Shown piece by piece: positions 10,081 through 22,135 of a DNA stretch of 64,000 nucleotides. The notes beneath the pieces are model-generated. The model worked only from the letters and a program-made list of their open reading frames with translations. It ran no database searches and had not been told where the DNA came from. Source of the stretch: Atrichornis clamosus. Lineage: Eukaryota > Chordata > Aves > Passeriformes > Menuridae. The stretch's first letter is position 1, and each line of letters starts with the position of its first letter. A program made the translations under genes and the position numbers. The stretch is from positions 47,576 through 111,575 of the forward strand of contig WBMZ01011774.1 of the NCBI GenBank assembly GCA_013400975.1, given 5' to 3'.

Positions 10081-12205
10081 CAAGTGTGGGGTTTATTAAT
10101 ATTTTCTTCTCCCTCATCTGAAGATGGCCAAATAGTGGGGCAGGAGGACTCAGAGAAGGGTTAAGGATTATGTCCTTGAGAAACATCCAGGAATCAGCTG
10201 AATCATGCCTGAAAAACTTACTCTGACTGGCTCAAATTTGAGCAGGATTTTGGACTACAGGATGTCCGTACCAAAGCACATGGTTCTGTAGTTTTATACT
10301 TTTATAAATTTTTGTAAGTTTGAGGGCTTTATCTGTATTACAAGTGAGAAAAGTCAACAGAAAGTTGGAAGTGCCTACACAGTCCTAAGAAATCCCTAAG
10401 ACAATGGCAAAATTGTTCTTACTGATCTGATCAATGCTGGAAAAACTGCTGTAAGCAGTGCCATGGTAGTAGCAAGTAGTTCCAATGAGTGGAAAATAAA
10501 ACATTAATTCATTAATGTTTTTGAAAAGTTATTGCTTCTTCTGCACAATGTCTGATAGTTTCTGGGCTACAGACTGGTTATAGTGAATGAGTAAGAAAAT
10601 TCTGATGTACCAAATACTGATAAATTGTATGAATGGAAAAAATAATTTCCTTCTCTATCTTCCTTTCTTTTTTACTGTGATGATGCCAGGGCAATATCTC
10701 ATTCCTAGGAAGAAGTATTCCTCATGAGCTGAGGCTCCCATGTGCATTTTTTTCACCTTTGGTCCACCTATAGTACAAATGAGAACAAAGCCTCTAACTT
10801 CCTTCTTAATTAGGTTAAGGAAAAAAGAAAGAAATATAGAATTCCAAAATCAATAAATGTTACTTAAATGTTACTCAAAGTCCTCCAGTGTCCTGCAAAC
10901 TGTAGTGATCAAAAGTATTTAGGTACAAAGCGGCCCCTTTGGACTTGGCCTGAGGTGCTTCAGCAAATGGTACATTTTATACTAGGATCCCACCTATAAA
11001 CAGTTTACTAAGAACTAAAACGTGATTGCTAGGAGCTACAGATGTAAGAAATCTGTCTTATGGATTGCTGGAGGGACATGAGTGAAATGTGTTATAGATT
11101 GTTATAAGCCAACTATTGACCTTTTAGCCTCCAAAACCTACTCTAACCATTTATCAAAACCTCCATTAATCATTTATTAACCATTTAGAAGCTATAAAAT
11201 AAACCATAATATAAATTGTGGCTTCTGTGTTTCTACATCTTCTGCCAGGGGGGACGTAGTGGCTACAAAAAAGACAGATTGGATATGGCAAGGGTTCCAG
11301 TTTCCTGAATAATAAATATATATTTTAAGCCTTTAGCTGGGATTTAGGAGCAAAAATAAATACATCTTTCTTTTACTGCTCTTTAGTCAGAAGTCCATTC
11401 TCTCCTCGCCTGCAATTTGAGAATGTATGTGGGACAGTTTTCTATCTGAGGAGAGGGGAAATAAAATGATGCCACATTCAAATTAAAACCAGTAAAATTA
11501 ATGCAATCATCACACGAGCTGCTCAGAGGACAGGACGTCTGAAGTGACTTCTATATCCAGACAGAATGTGAAGCAACAGCAGTAGTAATATGCTGTGGTT
11601 TTGCTCTTATTTTCATGGCTGCAATAAAGATGCCAGTTACCAGAAGCCTGAAAAAGTTGTCAGAGGCAGGTGACACTCTTGTGTAGTTGGGAGTGATCAG
11701 ATGGGATCTCACTGAGGCGAAACTTTGACTAAAGTGCAGCGTTCTCACAATCTGTAGATATATCATAAATGTTAATGTATTTAAGCTGAGAACATTCCTG
11801 CCAGGTGAGCAAGTGCTCCCGTCCCTGTATTTCAGATTTGGGAGTTGATATTAAAAATAACAAGAGAAATCAAAGCCACATGCCACACAGCTGTGACAGA
11901 TAAGTGTAGCAACTATGAAATATAACAGTTTTGATCAGTGTCATGTTGTCAATGAGCAACGCTGACAAAGTCAGGTATCTTACATGAATGTGTGCATATT
12001 TGCTTGACTAGATATGGTTAAGTCTAATTCTGCGTCATTTTTCTTTCTGTTGAGCTCAGACAAAGCTAATGAACATAAGGAATATGATATAACAGTTTTA
12101 CCAGTCTCAAGGTTAGCTGCCAGACCATCCTTCCTTTTCCTTGTGTATAGCAGCAGTGAGAATATTGTACTATTAACCAGTTTCGGGATAATTTCAACTC
12201 TGAAG
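10081..12205. other. Unique noncoding DNA
   Basis: No coding gene. Around 11145-11191 three copies of a decayed AACCATTTAT(T/C)AA motif follow one another, suggesting an old tandem or transposon end. The stretch 11480-11550 (acacgagctgctcagaggac and the AT-rich part before it) has the look of a conserved noncoding element, but this cannot be judged without alignment. Confidence 0.45.
11145..11191. repeat. Decayed tandem motif AACCATTTATTAA
   Basis: Units are aaccatttatcaa (11145), aatcatttattaa (11168) and aaccatttagaag (11179). The pattern resembles ancient amniote repeats rich in ATTTATTAA, but I cannot assign a family. Confidence 0.4.
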
Positions 12206-12275
12206 AGTCTCTCTCAGTTACACCTGCTTACATCTGGAGTAGATCTCCTTCTGTCAAATGAAATTACTGCCACTG
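12206..12275. repeat. Remnant of ancient dispersed repeat (GTGTAAATCTGGAGTAACTCC family)
   Basis: The segment 'tctctcagttacacctgctt', 'acatctggagtagatctcct' and 'tctgtcaaatgaaattact' lines up block by block with the remembered pattern TCAGTTACACTGGTGTAAATCTGGAGTAACTCCATTGAAGTCAATGGAGTTACT. This is the clearest member of this family here. Confidence 0.5.
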
Positions 12276-13679
12276 TGAGGTTTTGACTAATGTCATGGGG
12301 CAGGAAGCTGTAGGAAAAAAGATAAAGACTTAAAAAAACCCCCTCTAATCAAGTTCAAACACTATAAGAGGATGCCATAAATACCACAAAGATGTTTTAA
12401 TTTTGTTTCTATGGAATAATATTTTAGATGAACTACACTATTTTTTAAGGTCTTAGGAGCTAGCATATGATAAAAATATGATTAAAAAAAATGGAAGATG
12501 AGACAAGATCCTAGTGAAAAAAATCCCACGCTCAATATTTCTAACAGTTCAACTCCAATTGGCTTGAGCTTACTCCACACTTCACATTTCCTTGTGTTGG
12601 TCATTTGAGATCCACTGCTTTTCTAACAATCTCAGGGGATGGAATTAATGTCACTTAGGAGTTACTTCTTATCACAAGAGATCCAAGAATTGATCAGTGT
12701 TCATTGGAAATACATATTGAAAGTGAATGAGTTTAAACCACTTCCAAGGATCTGTCGGAGTCTTCACAGAAAAAAAAAAAAGCTTTAAACTAATTTTTTC
12801 TGCTGTGCAATTGTAGTGGACTAGCTTCATATGCAAGCAATTTTGTGTATCTGCTGAAAGGTTATAACTTTTTAATAATATTTGATTTCATGACTTCTAA
12901 CATTTCGTCAGATACACACTTTTCTTCCTCCTGCTTCCGTCTGTAACAGAAGGTACTTATGAAATAGCTAGTGAAAAGAAACTTTTTTCCCAAACTACTC
13001 TTGGGTATGAAAAGATGGAAAACTGTGATGAAATTTGATTCAAAAAAGAACAACCATGCAAGAGAGTTGGGAACAAAATCCAGATCCTCCTACTCCCCAA
13101 TCGATATCATATCAACAGGATGATATTTCCTACAACAATAATTTTTGTTCAGGTTTTTCCTCCAAAAAAAAAAAAAAATTCTGATACAAAAGTTGTGAAG
13201 TGAAAGGATGTGAGAAGCAAATAAATCATACGTATAACCTTAGCTTAAATGTAATACCGTGCCTTATTTATCTTTTTTGTAAAAACCCAAAAGACTTAAC
13301 AATATCTTTTCTAAAGTATTAAAGCTGAAGCTGTGGTAGCCCTGTAATGGATAAAATTAATCCCAAAAATTAATGTCAATTAAAAATATGGTTATTAAAA
13401 AAAAATAAAAACCAGCCAAACCTGAACTTAGCATTTGCTAAAATTTGTTATTCTCAACTGTAAATATATTAGACCATTCCCAATGTTGGAAGGTGCCAAT
13501 GCATATATTCCTATTAGAAAGGATAAAGAAGGTTCTTCTTAAACTCATATTTCACCGAATGTGACTGGAACAACATCCTTAAATTTGAAGTCCAGAAAAT
13601 TTGCCTCTCTGCATGCCTGTTTATGAGCTGTGAGAGTTCTCCATTTCAAATTTAGCCAGTTCTTCTCCTACATGTGTTT
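12276..13679. other. Unique AT-rich noncoding DNA
   Basis: No recognisable gene or transposon. Poly-A runs lie at 12768-12781 and 13165-13179. Confidence 0.5.
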
Positions 13680-14170
13680 GTAAGACTGGAAGGTTCTTTC
13701 TGGACCATTAAAATCAAGCTGTCTCCTCCTGTAGGCAACCATGGTGAATAATCTCGTTTATAAATTTATCAAGCTCCATTTTTAAACTAGTTATGCTGTT
13801 TGATCTCTCTACTCCCATTGAAAGACTGTTCCAGAACTCTGCTCCTCTGATGGTAAAAAGCTCTTTCCAATTTCAAGGCTAAATTTATTCATGAGCTGTT
13901 TATACCCACTTGTTCTTGTGCCAGTATTGGCCTTTAGCTTAAAACGCTCTTCTCTCTCCCTGATGTATATTGAACTGTTAAAATATCTGTTAAGCTGGAA
14001 ATATATTAGACACTGGGTGAAAATCCACCCCTTCAAAGATTAATAAACGTCAAAGACAACGGAATGGCAATTCATAGTTGTATCTTTAGCCCATAAGCTC
14101 TTTTACTGTAGGGACCAATGAAGCTTGTTTATTTTTATCCTTTTCCTCTGGACCAAACCAATGCACTCTA
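13680..14170 (-). mobile_element. Ancient CR1-family LINE, 3' UTR (long relic)
   Basis: Read on the plus strand (antisense of the element): 'gactggaaggttctttctgg', 'ccattaaaatcaagctgtct', 'aatttatcaagctccatttt', 'gactgttccagaactctgct', 'cctctgatggtaaaaagctc', 'tgtttatacccacttgttct' and 'tgtgccagtattggccttta'. This order is that of an old amniote CR1 3' end, starting at the 3' tip at 13680 and running toward ORF2. The match is good for such an old element. The region after about 14040 is less certain. Confidence 0.75.
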
Positions 14171-14359
14171 TAGTGCTGTGTCCTTGTAGAACCATATTAA
14201 TAATAAATACCAATGGTAAGCCAGTTTTTGTCATGAGAATCAAGAGATCCTGCTGGTAATTCCTTTCTTTAGCCCTGTGAATCCAGATTTAAAATTTTGA
14301 TCTTACAGTTGTGCTTTAATAAAAACATAATCATGTATGCCTCCCTGACGTGCAGATAC

Positions 14360-14410
14360 CTATTGTCTTCAGTGGGAATTGGCTCAGGACCTTGTTCAGT
14401 TTTAATCAGA
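14360..14410. repeat. Remnant of ancient dispersed repeat (ATTGACTTCAGTGGG family)
   Basis: 'ctattgtcttcagtgggaat' followed by 'tggctcaggaccttgttcag' follows the remembered pattern CATTGACTTCAGTGGGAATTGGATCAGGCCCTTGTTCAG. Confidence 0.45.
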
Positions 14411-14491
14411 GTGATTTTCTTCTTCACACAGACTTTTGGAACTAAAATTCATTAATTGATATGGGAAATAAGTTCCCTTTTTCCTCCTCTG

Positions 14492-14541
14492 TTTTTTTTT
14501 CTTTTTCTTTTCCTTCTTTTTTTTTTTTTTTTTTTTTTTTT
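14492..14541. repeat. Pyrimidine tract ending in T25
   Basis: An unbroken C/T run of 50 bases that ends in 25 consecutive T (14517-14541). It sits just before the palindrome at 14575. Confidence 0.9.
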
Positions 14542-14574
14542 GTTAATAGGAGCTATTGCATTGTGTTTCCTTAA

Positions 14575-14620
14575 TTGCACCATGTCATGTCACATTGCAA
14601 TGTAAAATGACATGGTGTAA
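14575..14620. repeat. 46-bp near-perfect palindrome
   Basis: Arms 14575-14597 and 14598-14620 are inverted copies of each other with 20 of 23 positions matching and no spacer. The centre (14592-14603, acattgcaatgt) is a perfect 12-bp palindrome, and the outer arms ttgcaccatgtcat and atgacatggtgtaa match at 13 of 14. As RNA it would fold into a hairpin with about 20 pairs and a loop of about four bases. It could be the remains of a palindromic transposon, a small hairpin RNA locus or a cruciform-prone site. Confidence 0.75.
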
Positions 14621-14884
14621 CACTTTGTGACATGTGATAACTATGATGAATTACATTCAGAACAAAAACCTGCTTTGAAAGGATATATCTGATCAGGGGG
14701 AGAGCAGGTATTTCAAGCACTCCATGGATATTTTGGATTAACGGATAATTCCCCATCACATATCACAAATGTTTAATAATAAGATTATGAACATGCTGGC
14801 AGAGGATTTTTCCTGACTTTTATCCTAACATATCAATTTTTTTATTTACTGTAGCAAATTAATAACTTCTATGCTTACAGTGTT

Positions 14885-14923
14885 TATATATATATATATG
14901 CATAGATATATGTGTGTGTATGT
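14885..14923. repeat. (TA)n/(TG)n microsatellite
   Basis: About seven TA units, then gcatagata, then a TG run. Confidence 0.85.
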
Positions 14924-15512
14924 AATGCTAACTACTTTCAAAGAGATAAGCCTCCTATTTAATTTCTTGGAATAATCATATTAAGTGATTAAATTAATGT
15001 CAGAAAGGAGAGAGGTGTTCACCCTAGAAGGAATGTTCCCTTCAACTAAAAATATTAGAACAATTTTACTCATACATCAATGACAAATAGCCCAATGCAG
15101 ACAAAAAAAAAAAACAAGAAACCAATCACCAGTAATTTTATCATGTCATAGAAAGTTTAAGCATAAATTCTCTTCAACTGTAGTTTTAAACCAAAAAAAA
15201 AAAAAAGTATCAGAAAAGTGTCTAGAAAATGCCATTTTTAGAATCTCACAGTGACTCTCAGATCAAATGTGCCTGATTCATATCAAAACAGAATTTTTAT
15301 TTTTTTTTCCCTTGACTGCCAGTAGTACAGCTGCAAGTTGGGATATGAAAATCAAGCCATGTTCTTCTGTCATTGAGCCATTGCCAGCAGAGAGGATCTG
15401 CAAAGCAAGCTTAGCTGCTGACAATTTTGTTGATGATGCATGAGACACAGAAGAATCCAGCACTCTTGTCCAGACTGGTATTGATTATGCAATGGGAAGT
15501 TTATTAAAAAGG

Positions 15513-15701
15513 CTTTGTTTTATTTTTCTTTTTTCCTCTCCCTTTTTCTTTTCATTCTTCTTTTTATTTTTGTTTGTTTGTGTGCTTGGTTTTGTTTGTC
15601 TGGGGTTTATTTGTCTTTTGTTTGTTTGTTTCAGTTTGTTTTGGCCTTTTTTTTTCTTTTATTGTTATGCATTTTTGGTTTGTGTTTATTTTTTTTCTTT
15701 C
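15513..15701. repeat. T-rich, TTTG-rich low-complexity tract
   Basis: A 190-bp stretch dominated by T with TTTG/TTTC units. Three overlapping open frames here encode only Phe/Leu/Val-rich low-complexity peptides that follow from the base composition. Confidence 0.85.
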
Positions 15702-16785
15702 ACAAGATGACAGATATAACTGGAAAACCAACAGAGAGCAGAGAATGAGTAGTTAAGTTTCCTGTACATATTTCTCTAGTTTCAGAAGTATTTCTACTTC
15801 TTTTTTGAAAAATCATTAAAGAGCTGGTAGTATTACTTTGCTTTGTTTGTTGAACTTTTTATGGTTTAAAGGTAAGCTGTTTTAATATGCTTCTTTATGT
15901 CATGAAATCTGGCTTATTCTAAATGAAATGAGGCAGGCAGCACCCTCCGTCTAAACCTCTTCAAAAGCGTTCAAAATATCCTGATATAAACTAATGAAAA
16001 CAAAATGTGTAGCTGAATGATAAAACTGAATACAAAAATAATATGACTATAAGAAAATTATTCTCTTGTTGTTTAGAAGGAAGCTCAGATATTCTGTGTT
16101 TATATTTTAGACTCGTTTTCTTATTCAAAGCATCACAGACCATCATGGAGAACATGTGGCTGAACATGTCCTTCTCAGATCCTTCTTCTTTCTGGAATTT
16201 CTACCAGACTTTGTATCTGTATAAAATCCATATGCTTTGTCAGGCTGAAATTTGCTCCGTCTCTGATGAAACATTTCAGTGCTCTGACACTTGGTATTTT
16301 AGATATGGGTTTGCATCCCTAGCATTTAGATCAGCTGCTTCTCAGAAGAGCCTTTTTGGGTTGGGTTATTTTGTGTGTTTTTTCCTGACATGTGTAAAAC
16401 TCAGAATGATTACTCTGTTTTTGACTACTTCCCCATTTTTCTCACGTGTAATACAGCTCCTCCAACTCCTAGGAAGGAAAGAAATTTCAGGAGAAGTTTC
16501 AAAAGATTAATTCAATTCTCTGTAAATGCATATGCAGAAATAGCAGGACTAAGTAGCAGATTTGCTAACATTTGTGGTGGCAACCATTAGCTGATTGCAA
16601 GAGACAAGCTGATGTCATTGAAACCAAATCATATTCACACTCTAGCCAAAGAAACAACAGGAAAACCATGCTTTTTTACTGTTCCTTGCAATTAGTTGAA
16701 CAGAGCAAGTATCTCTTTGGCTTAAAACATGAAATGACCTTATACATTAAAATCTTGAACCTGTTCCTTGGTAAAGAACCACCCA

Positions 16786-16903
16786 CAGGCATGAGTAAGC
16801 AGTCCTGTGTAGTGGAAGGTGTTCCTGCCCGTGGAAGGGGGAGTTGGAACTAGGTGATCTTCGACATCCCTTCCAACCCAAACACTCTGTGATTCTGTGA
16901 TTC
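16786..16903 (+). mobile_element. CR1 LINE, 3' tail fragment
   Basis: Young-looking CR1 end: 'tagtggaaggtgttcctgcc', 'gttggaactaggtgatcttc', 'cccttccaacccaaacactc' and terminal repeats tctgtgattctgtgattc at 16886-16903. Only about 115 bp remain, so it is strongly 5'-truncated. Confidence 0.95.
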
Positions 16904-17094
16904 AGTGTTGGAATAAGACTGAAGCAGAGCACATGAAGTCATCCTCCCCCTTACGGAGAAGTCACATCTAATCAAGACATTCCTCACAACCTTCTGAACT
17001 ACTCTTAAAGTACTCCTGGAGACCTCTAGGGAGGGACACCTAGCACCTTATCCCCTTGATCTTGTCTGTCTCACAGGAGCTGGGTTATTTTACC

Positions 17095-17118
17095 CAACAA
17101 ACAAACAAACAAACAAAC
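17095..17118. repeat. (CAAA)n microsatellite
   Basis: About six CAAA units. Confidence 0.9.
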
Positions 17119-19708
17119 CTCATCAAGAAACCGTAAAAACCCACTCAACCAAACACAGCACAAACTTTAAGAAAGGTGCCTTGCTAATTTTGTAGAACTA
17201 ATTTAGAAGGGGCTCTAACCATTTCTGAAAGATATTAAATTACACATTCTCGAGGCAGATGTATGAGAAAGGCTGCTGGACATGTCTCTCCTTTTCCACA
17301 TGGGGAATTATTATAACAGAGCGCCAGCTCTGATTAACCAGAGGGGAAGATGAAAGACAGTGAGGATAATATAATCGTGTTTGCTGAACAGTGGACCCGA
17401 ATGTGCTTAAGGTCAAGCATTGCTAATATGCAGTCCCTTAATACGAAAAATTCACAACATTTTTGGATGGAGTAACATTGTCATTATACTGGTTATGAAG
17501 AAAAATATAATGGAATAAGGGTGGTTGGATAAATTAAGGGTATGCAGAAGCAGTGCTATAAAATTAGAGGAGAGAGACTAGGAAGGGAGGGAGGAAAAGA
17601 AGAGAAAGAAGAGAAGAGTTAGGCCAAAATCATGAGACAACTGCAGTTCCTGGGTGCTGTTAACAGCCTCTGGCAATTATCTGTTTTCCAGCTGAATTCA
17701 GTAAAGCTGTATTAAGTGGAGAAGAGATTAGCTGGAGAAGCAAAGCAGATTTGCTTTTGTAATCTGGGGATCTGTGAGTTCCAGCTTTTCCTACACCCCA
17801 TGAGTATGCTAAACCTGTACTTGAAAGGATGTGGTCTGCTGAGTCATGCCACAGCCAAAAAATCTAAATCTTTCCTTCCCGCAGGGAAAGTCAACAGTGA
17901 AAGGGGAAACAGGACTCATGCAGAGGTTTCATCAGGTCCATTTAGACACACCATGTCAGACACAAGAGGGGTTGTTGAAGTATCCTGGGGAGTTGTGCAG
18001 CTTTGGACAGAGCAAGTGGAGAAAACTTGGTTTCAAATCTTATACAGGAGTGCCAGATTTTCCTAGCAAAAAGAAGGTTTCATATCCCATCCTCCCCTAG
18101 GCATACCCTGTTCCCTCAAAGTTCTTCAGTATCCAAAAAGGCAGAGAATAAGTCTGTGTGCTATTGAGTGTATTGGGTCATTGCTCAAGGAGGGAAGAAT
18201 TAAGGTTGGATTGACGTGTACCTTAACGCTTCATTACTTGGTTTTCAGAAGATTAATTTTAGGCACTCTCTCCATTCTGGAAGGCCATTAAGTACTACTG
18301 GGCCACCTTAGTTCTATAATAATGAAGTCTGGGTCACTTCCTTTTTTTTTTTTTTTTTTACCCCAGAAACAGAATAACAATCTTGACTTCTGTGGCGTCC
18401 CTTTGGATTTACAGTGAGGTAATGGGGGCAGAATAGGATTCCTTACAAGGAACAGGTGAAAACACACCAGCATTGAATAGTCACAGCTTAAATTGAATCA
18501 GGTTTAATTCAATGAGCCTTATCCTGTGAAATGTTAATTGCTGATGCCTGGTGAAGTACCTTTGAAGATATAGGAGTGGTTTTTATTGTCCTTAAAGAGA
18601 GTTTGTTGAATGGATTCAGTGTTAAAAATTTCTACCTGCTATATGTATTACAAAAGACTACTGAAAATCAAATTCTTTCTCAGTACGACTTATAGGTCTC
18701 AGACAGATGTGCGACAGTCCTCATATCCACAGATTTACTTACATTTGAAAAAATCAGGGCTGAAGACTGAATAAGAATTCAAAACACGTAAGACATTCAC
18801 ACAGTAATTCTACCATTACAGGTACAAATCATTTACCTCTTTAGGGGAGAATGTCCCACATCAGTCTCTTTAATGGCATGAGTAGAAGGTATAGGTACAG
18901 TTCACATTGAACACAACCGTCTACTTCACATCTCTAACAATTTGTGAAAGGTATATATATTAATACACAACTATGTACAATATTGCAGAAGAAATAAAAA
19001 TATCTGAAAGATGAGACATAGAAAAATGAAAAAAATTTCCTCCAAGAGTGGAGAAAAAATGAGCACTGGAAAGGGATAAATTGCTGTGTTGGTCTCTGGA
19101 ATTTACCAATGATCTTGCAAGCTTTGAAGGTTGATGATTTTTTGTGTTTTGAGGGGGGTTTTTTTTGAACAAATGTCTTCAGGTTAAAGAAAATGTGCAG
19201 CCGTACCTTTAACATTTTATAATTATAAGACAGGCAGAAAGTGTTGGAACAGGGAAGTGTGTGTGAATGGGGGTTAGCACGCTGAGACATTGTATTTCAG
19301 CTGTGAAAATCAATACTTGCTCCAGAGATAGGGCACTTGATCAGAAAGGATATTGCAAGATACAAAAGAGCAGATATGAAATACCATTCCTGTGAAGTTC
19401 ATTTCTTACTCTTATTACATCAGTTCAGCAGAAAACATGGCGTGCATGAAACTGTGGCAGTGCCAACAATTTATTATTGCTCTTCCAAGATTTTTAGAAT
19501 ATTTGGATGAAATTTCAGAAGAATTGTTCTTTGTGTTCCTTTTTAAGAATAATTAAAAACCTGGAGATTTAAATGATGCAGTTGGGAAGGGTTCCTTGTG
19601 TACCAGGATCTTTTTCTCCTGTTCCCAATTAACACAACTGTAGCACAGTATGACTTTGCCCAGAGGACAAGACTAGTATTTCATCAAAGGAGAGGAAAAT
19701 TTCAGGAC

Positions 19709-19875
19709 TTTTTTTTTTTTTTTTTTAATTTCTACTTTTGGGAAAACCTTTTATTGTGTGGGGTTTTTTGTGCTCTTTTTTTTGGTTGGTTGGTTGGTTT
19801 TGTACATTTATTTTCTTTGGGGGGTTTTTTTGGTGAAAAAAAATAGGGGTAAAAAAAAAAAAAAGAAAGAGATAC
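19709..19875. repeat. T-rich/GGTT/A-rich low-complexity block
   Basis: T18 at 19709-19726, a GGTT run near 19784-19799, G/T-rich DNA, then an A run near 19852-19864. An 82-codon frame across it is a composition artefact. Confidence 0.8.
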
Positions 19876-20029
19876 AGAGGTCAAGATTGACCCTGGGAAT
19901 ACATTAGATCAGGGGACTGTTTACACACTGGCAATTGCAAATGGATGTGTTCCCTTTATCTTTCTCAAATTCTTGTTTCTGGCCAGGAGTACTTGCCCTG
20001 ACTTTGACAATATTTCACAGAATCACCAT

Positions 20030-20068
20030 TAGATAGATAGATAGGTAGATGATAGATAGATAGATATA
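20030..20068. repeat. (GATA)n microsatellite
   Basis: About nine GATA-type units with one GGTA and one GATG interruption. Confidence 0.9.
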
Positions 20069-20430
20069 GAAACAAAAAAGTGATTTTTGGTATTGCTGTT
20101 TCCAGCCAAAGAAGATGCTTCCTGTAGAAAAATGATGACCTGTTCTCCCTGAAACCAAAAAGGAAATACATTTATACCAATATAAAGCATTTCTCTCCTA
20201 GGGTTTCATCCTCTTGGATTGCTGCAAGGACCAGTTTCATGAGCAGGGCTATGTCTGAACTTGACCAGTCAAACACTGTGCAATCTGGGAAGACTTTGTC
20301 TCTAGCTCTCTAAACTCATTCAAATCGATTCACATTTCCTATGGGACTTTTATTTTCATTTTCATGCTGATAAAAATCTTTCCAAGTTATGTGGAGTAGC
20401 TAGAATTCTATGAAGAAAGTAGCACTGTAT

Positions 20431-20453
20431 ATGTGTGTGTGTGTGAGAGAGAG
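20431..20453. repeat. (TG)n(AG)n compound microsatellite
   Basis: Seven TG units followed by a short AG run. Confidence 0.85.
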
Positions 20454-20711
20454 TGTAGTAAGTTCTGTTATTAATTAGTTGTCTCTAAAAAAATGTAGTA
20501 ATAGTCAAGCCTGATTTAACTTTGATGTTTGTGAAAAAAAATTATACCTTAAGAATTGTGTCAGTAACACAGAAACTTTAGACATGATTTTATGTGGGTT
20601 GGAGTTTTTTTCTGATGGGGTAGGAAATTTACTGGTTTTCAACACAATCTTGTTTAGATACCTGAAATGTAACTGGAGCTCTTAAGAATAGAAATAAATT
20701 AAGATAAATGA

Positions 20712-20898
20712 AGAGCAGTGAGACATTGCAGCAGGTGCCCAAAAAAGCTGTGGATGCCCCATCCCTGGAAGTGTTCAAGACCAGGCTGGATGGAGACCTG
20801 AGCAATCTGATCTAGTGGAAAGTGTCCCCTTGAGAGGAGTTGTTGGAAATGAATTATTTTTAAGGTCCTTTCCAACCAAAACCTTTCTAAGATTCTAT
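20712..20898 (+). mobile_element. CR1 LINE, 3' UTR fragment
   Basis: Landmarks: 'ctgtggatgccccatccctg', 'gaagtgttcaagaccaggct', 'ggatggagacctgagcaatc', 'tgatctagtggaaagtgtcc', 'aaggtcctttccaaccaaaa' and 'ttctaagattctatttc'. This is the CR1 3' UTR with somewhat worn terminal repeats. The ORF2 part is absent. Confidence 0.92.
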
Positions 20899-21924
20899 TT
20901 CCCTGTTTCAATTTTTGACTTTCTAGCTGTCCCTCAGCCAGGGTATTTTCCTGGCACAGTCTTTCAGCAGCCAAGTTCAGACACCACCCTACCCACAAAA
21001 CTGCTCCTTGCAGCAATGCAAGGGGGTGAAATCCTGGGGGCGAAACGCTTTAAACCGTTAAAAGTGCATTTCCTTTCTTTTCGCCCTTTGTCAGTAAAAC
21101 AACATCTCTGACTCTCCTTTCCTGACAGAGCTGTGCTGGCAGAAGGCTGTGTCATGGGCAGTTTTCAAATTGCAGCTGGTTGCTAGCCCACTCCTGCAGT
21201 AGAGCTGTGACACTGACACTTCCATGCAGCTCACAGCGAAGGATATATTTAACTTAGAATAATATCCCAGAGTGAAGGTGGAAAAGACAAGTGAAATGGC
21301 CTGTTCTGGCAATCATTCCAAAGCTGGTGTTAATGTCTTTGGATTGCAAAGTGGAGAAAAATAAATAGCTGAAGTGCTTTACCGATTAATGCAAAGCAAA
21401 TAACTCTCAACAGCCAGGGTCAATGACTGTCACTGTTGCAGCTGTGATCATCACGCAAACTGTCCTCACTTCATTCGTGTAATGTCCTACACCTGCATGC
21501 TAGCTGTAAAGAGTCCCCAAAGTGCCTGCTGAGTCACAACAAATGGCCCTGGAATGGGAGGAGACATATCAGTTTAACTGCCCAGATAGCAACGCTTGTT
21601 GGGGCACATTTGGTTGTCAGCCAGAGGGCACCGACAAAAGTTTTTCACTACCAGTGCCATCCTTATGGCTTCTCCCTTCTCGCCCATCCCAGGTTTCTCT
21701 AAGAGGGAAAATAAATAGCTGACTGTATTAAATCTAACAAATGGGACATTCATGTTTTTGTTTTTTTGGTTTTTTGGTTTTTTTAAATGCTTGTCAATAA
21801 CAATATACTTTTCATGTTTCTGTTTGAACATAATCCTAGAGATTAGCAATTAGGAGGAAATAATAGGGCTGATCTTATGCGATATGAAAGGCATTATTGT
21901 TCCTGCTACATAGATGGAGAGAAA
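20899..21924. other. Unique noncoding DNA, slightly GC-rich
   Basis: No gene recognised. The part from 20920 to 21260 is richer in G+C than its surroundings and keeps several CpGs (gggggcgaaacgctt). Overlapping open frames on both strands show no domain. It could be a conserved noncoding element. Confidence 0.45.
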
Positions 21925-22135
21925 ATTGGAAGGGGTTCAGAAAAAGGGCTAAAAGGATAAGTCATGCCTTCTAAACATGGCTCATAGGCAGCTCTGACTA
22001 CCTAGCTTATTAAAGAGAAGGCTAAGAAGTGATTTGATTGTAGTCAATACATGTGGAAAATTTCTCACAGAGACTTTTGTTAGCTAGAAATCATTGCATA
22101 AAAGCTTCAGGGGCTGGAAGACCTTCCTGGTATAA
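21925..22135 (+). mobile_element. Ancient CR1/L3-like LINE relic
   Basis: Plus-strand blocks 'ggaaggggttcagaaaaagg', 'aagagaaggctaagaagtga', 'tttgattgtagtcaatacat' and 'gcttcaggggctggaagacc' follow the old amniote CR1 pattern 'GAGAAGGCTGAGGGGTGACATGATTACAGTCTATAAATAC' through to 'GGCTGGAAGTTGAA'. It is strongly diverged and non-coding. Confidence 0.6.

Larger units (their letters stand above)
14621..16785. other. Unique noncoding DNA with low-complexity tracts
   Basis: Contains a (TA)n(TG)n tract at 14885-14923 and a T/TTTG-rich tract at 15513-15701. A 155-codon open frame at 16043-16510 has no similarity I recognise and no domain features. Confidence 0.5.
16904..20711. other. Unique noncoding DNA with simple repeats
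   Basis: No gene recognised. It holds (CAAA)n at 17095-17118, a T18 run at 18342-18359, a T/GGTT-rich stretch at 19709-19860, (GATA)n at 20030-20068 and (TG)n(AG)n at 20431-20453. Open frames at 17716-18100 and 18934-19290 have no recognisable features. Confidence 0.5.

Noticed and set aside
15492..15756. Three overlapping hydrophobic frames that look like membrane proteins
   Set aside because: They are translations of a T-rich low-complexity tract.
16043..16510. 155-codon plus-strand open frame
   Set aside because: No recognisable domain, no good splice or start context, and the composition follows the AT-rich DNA.
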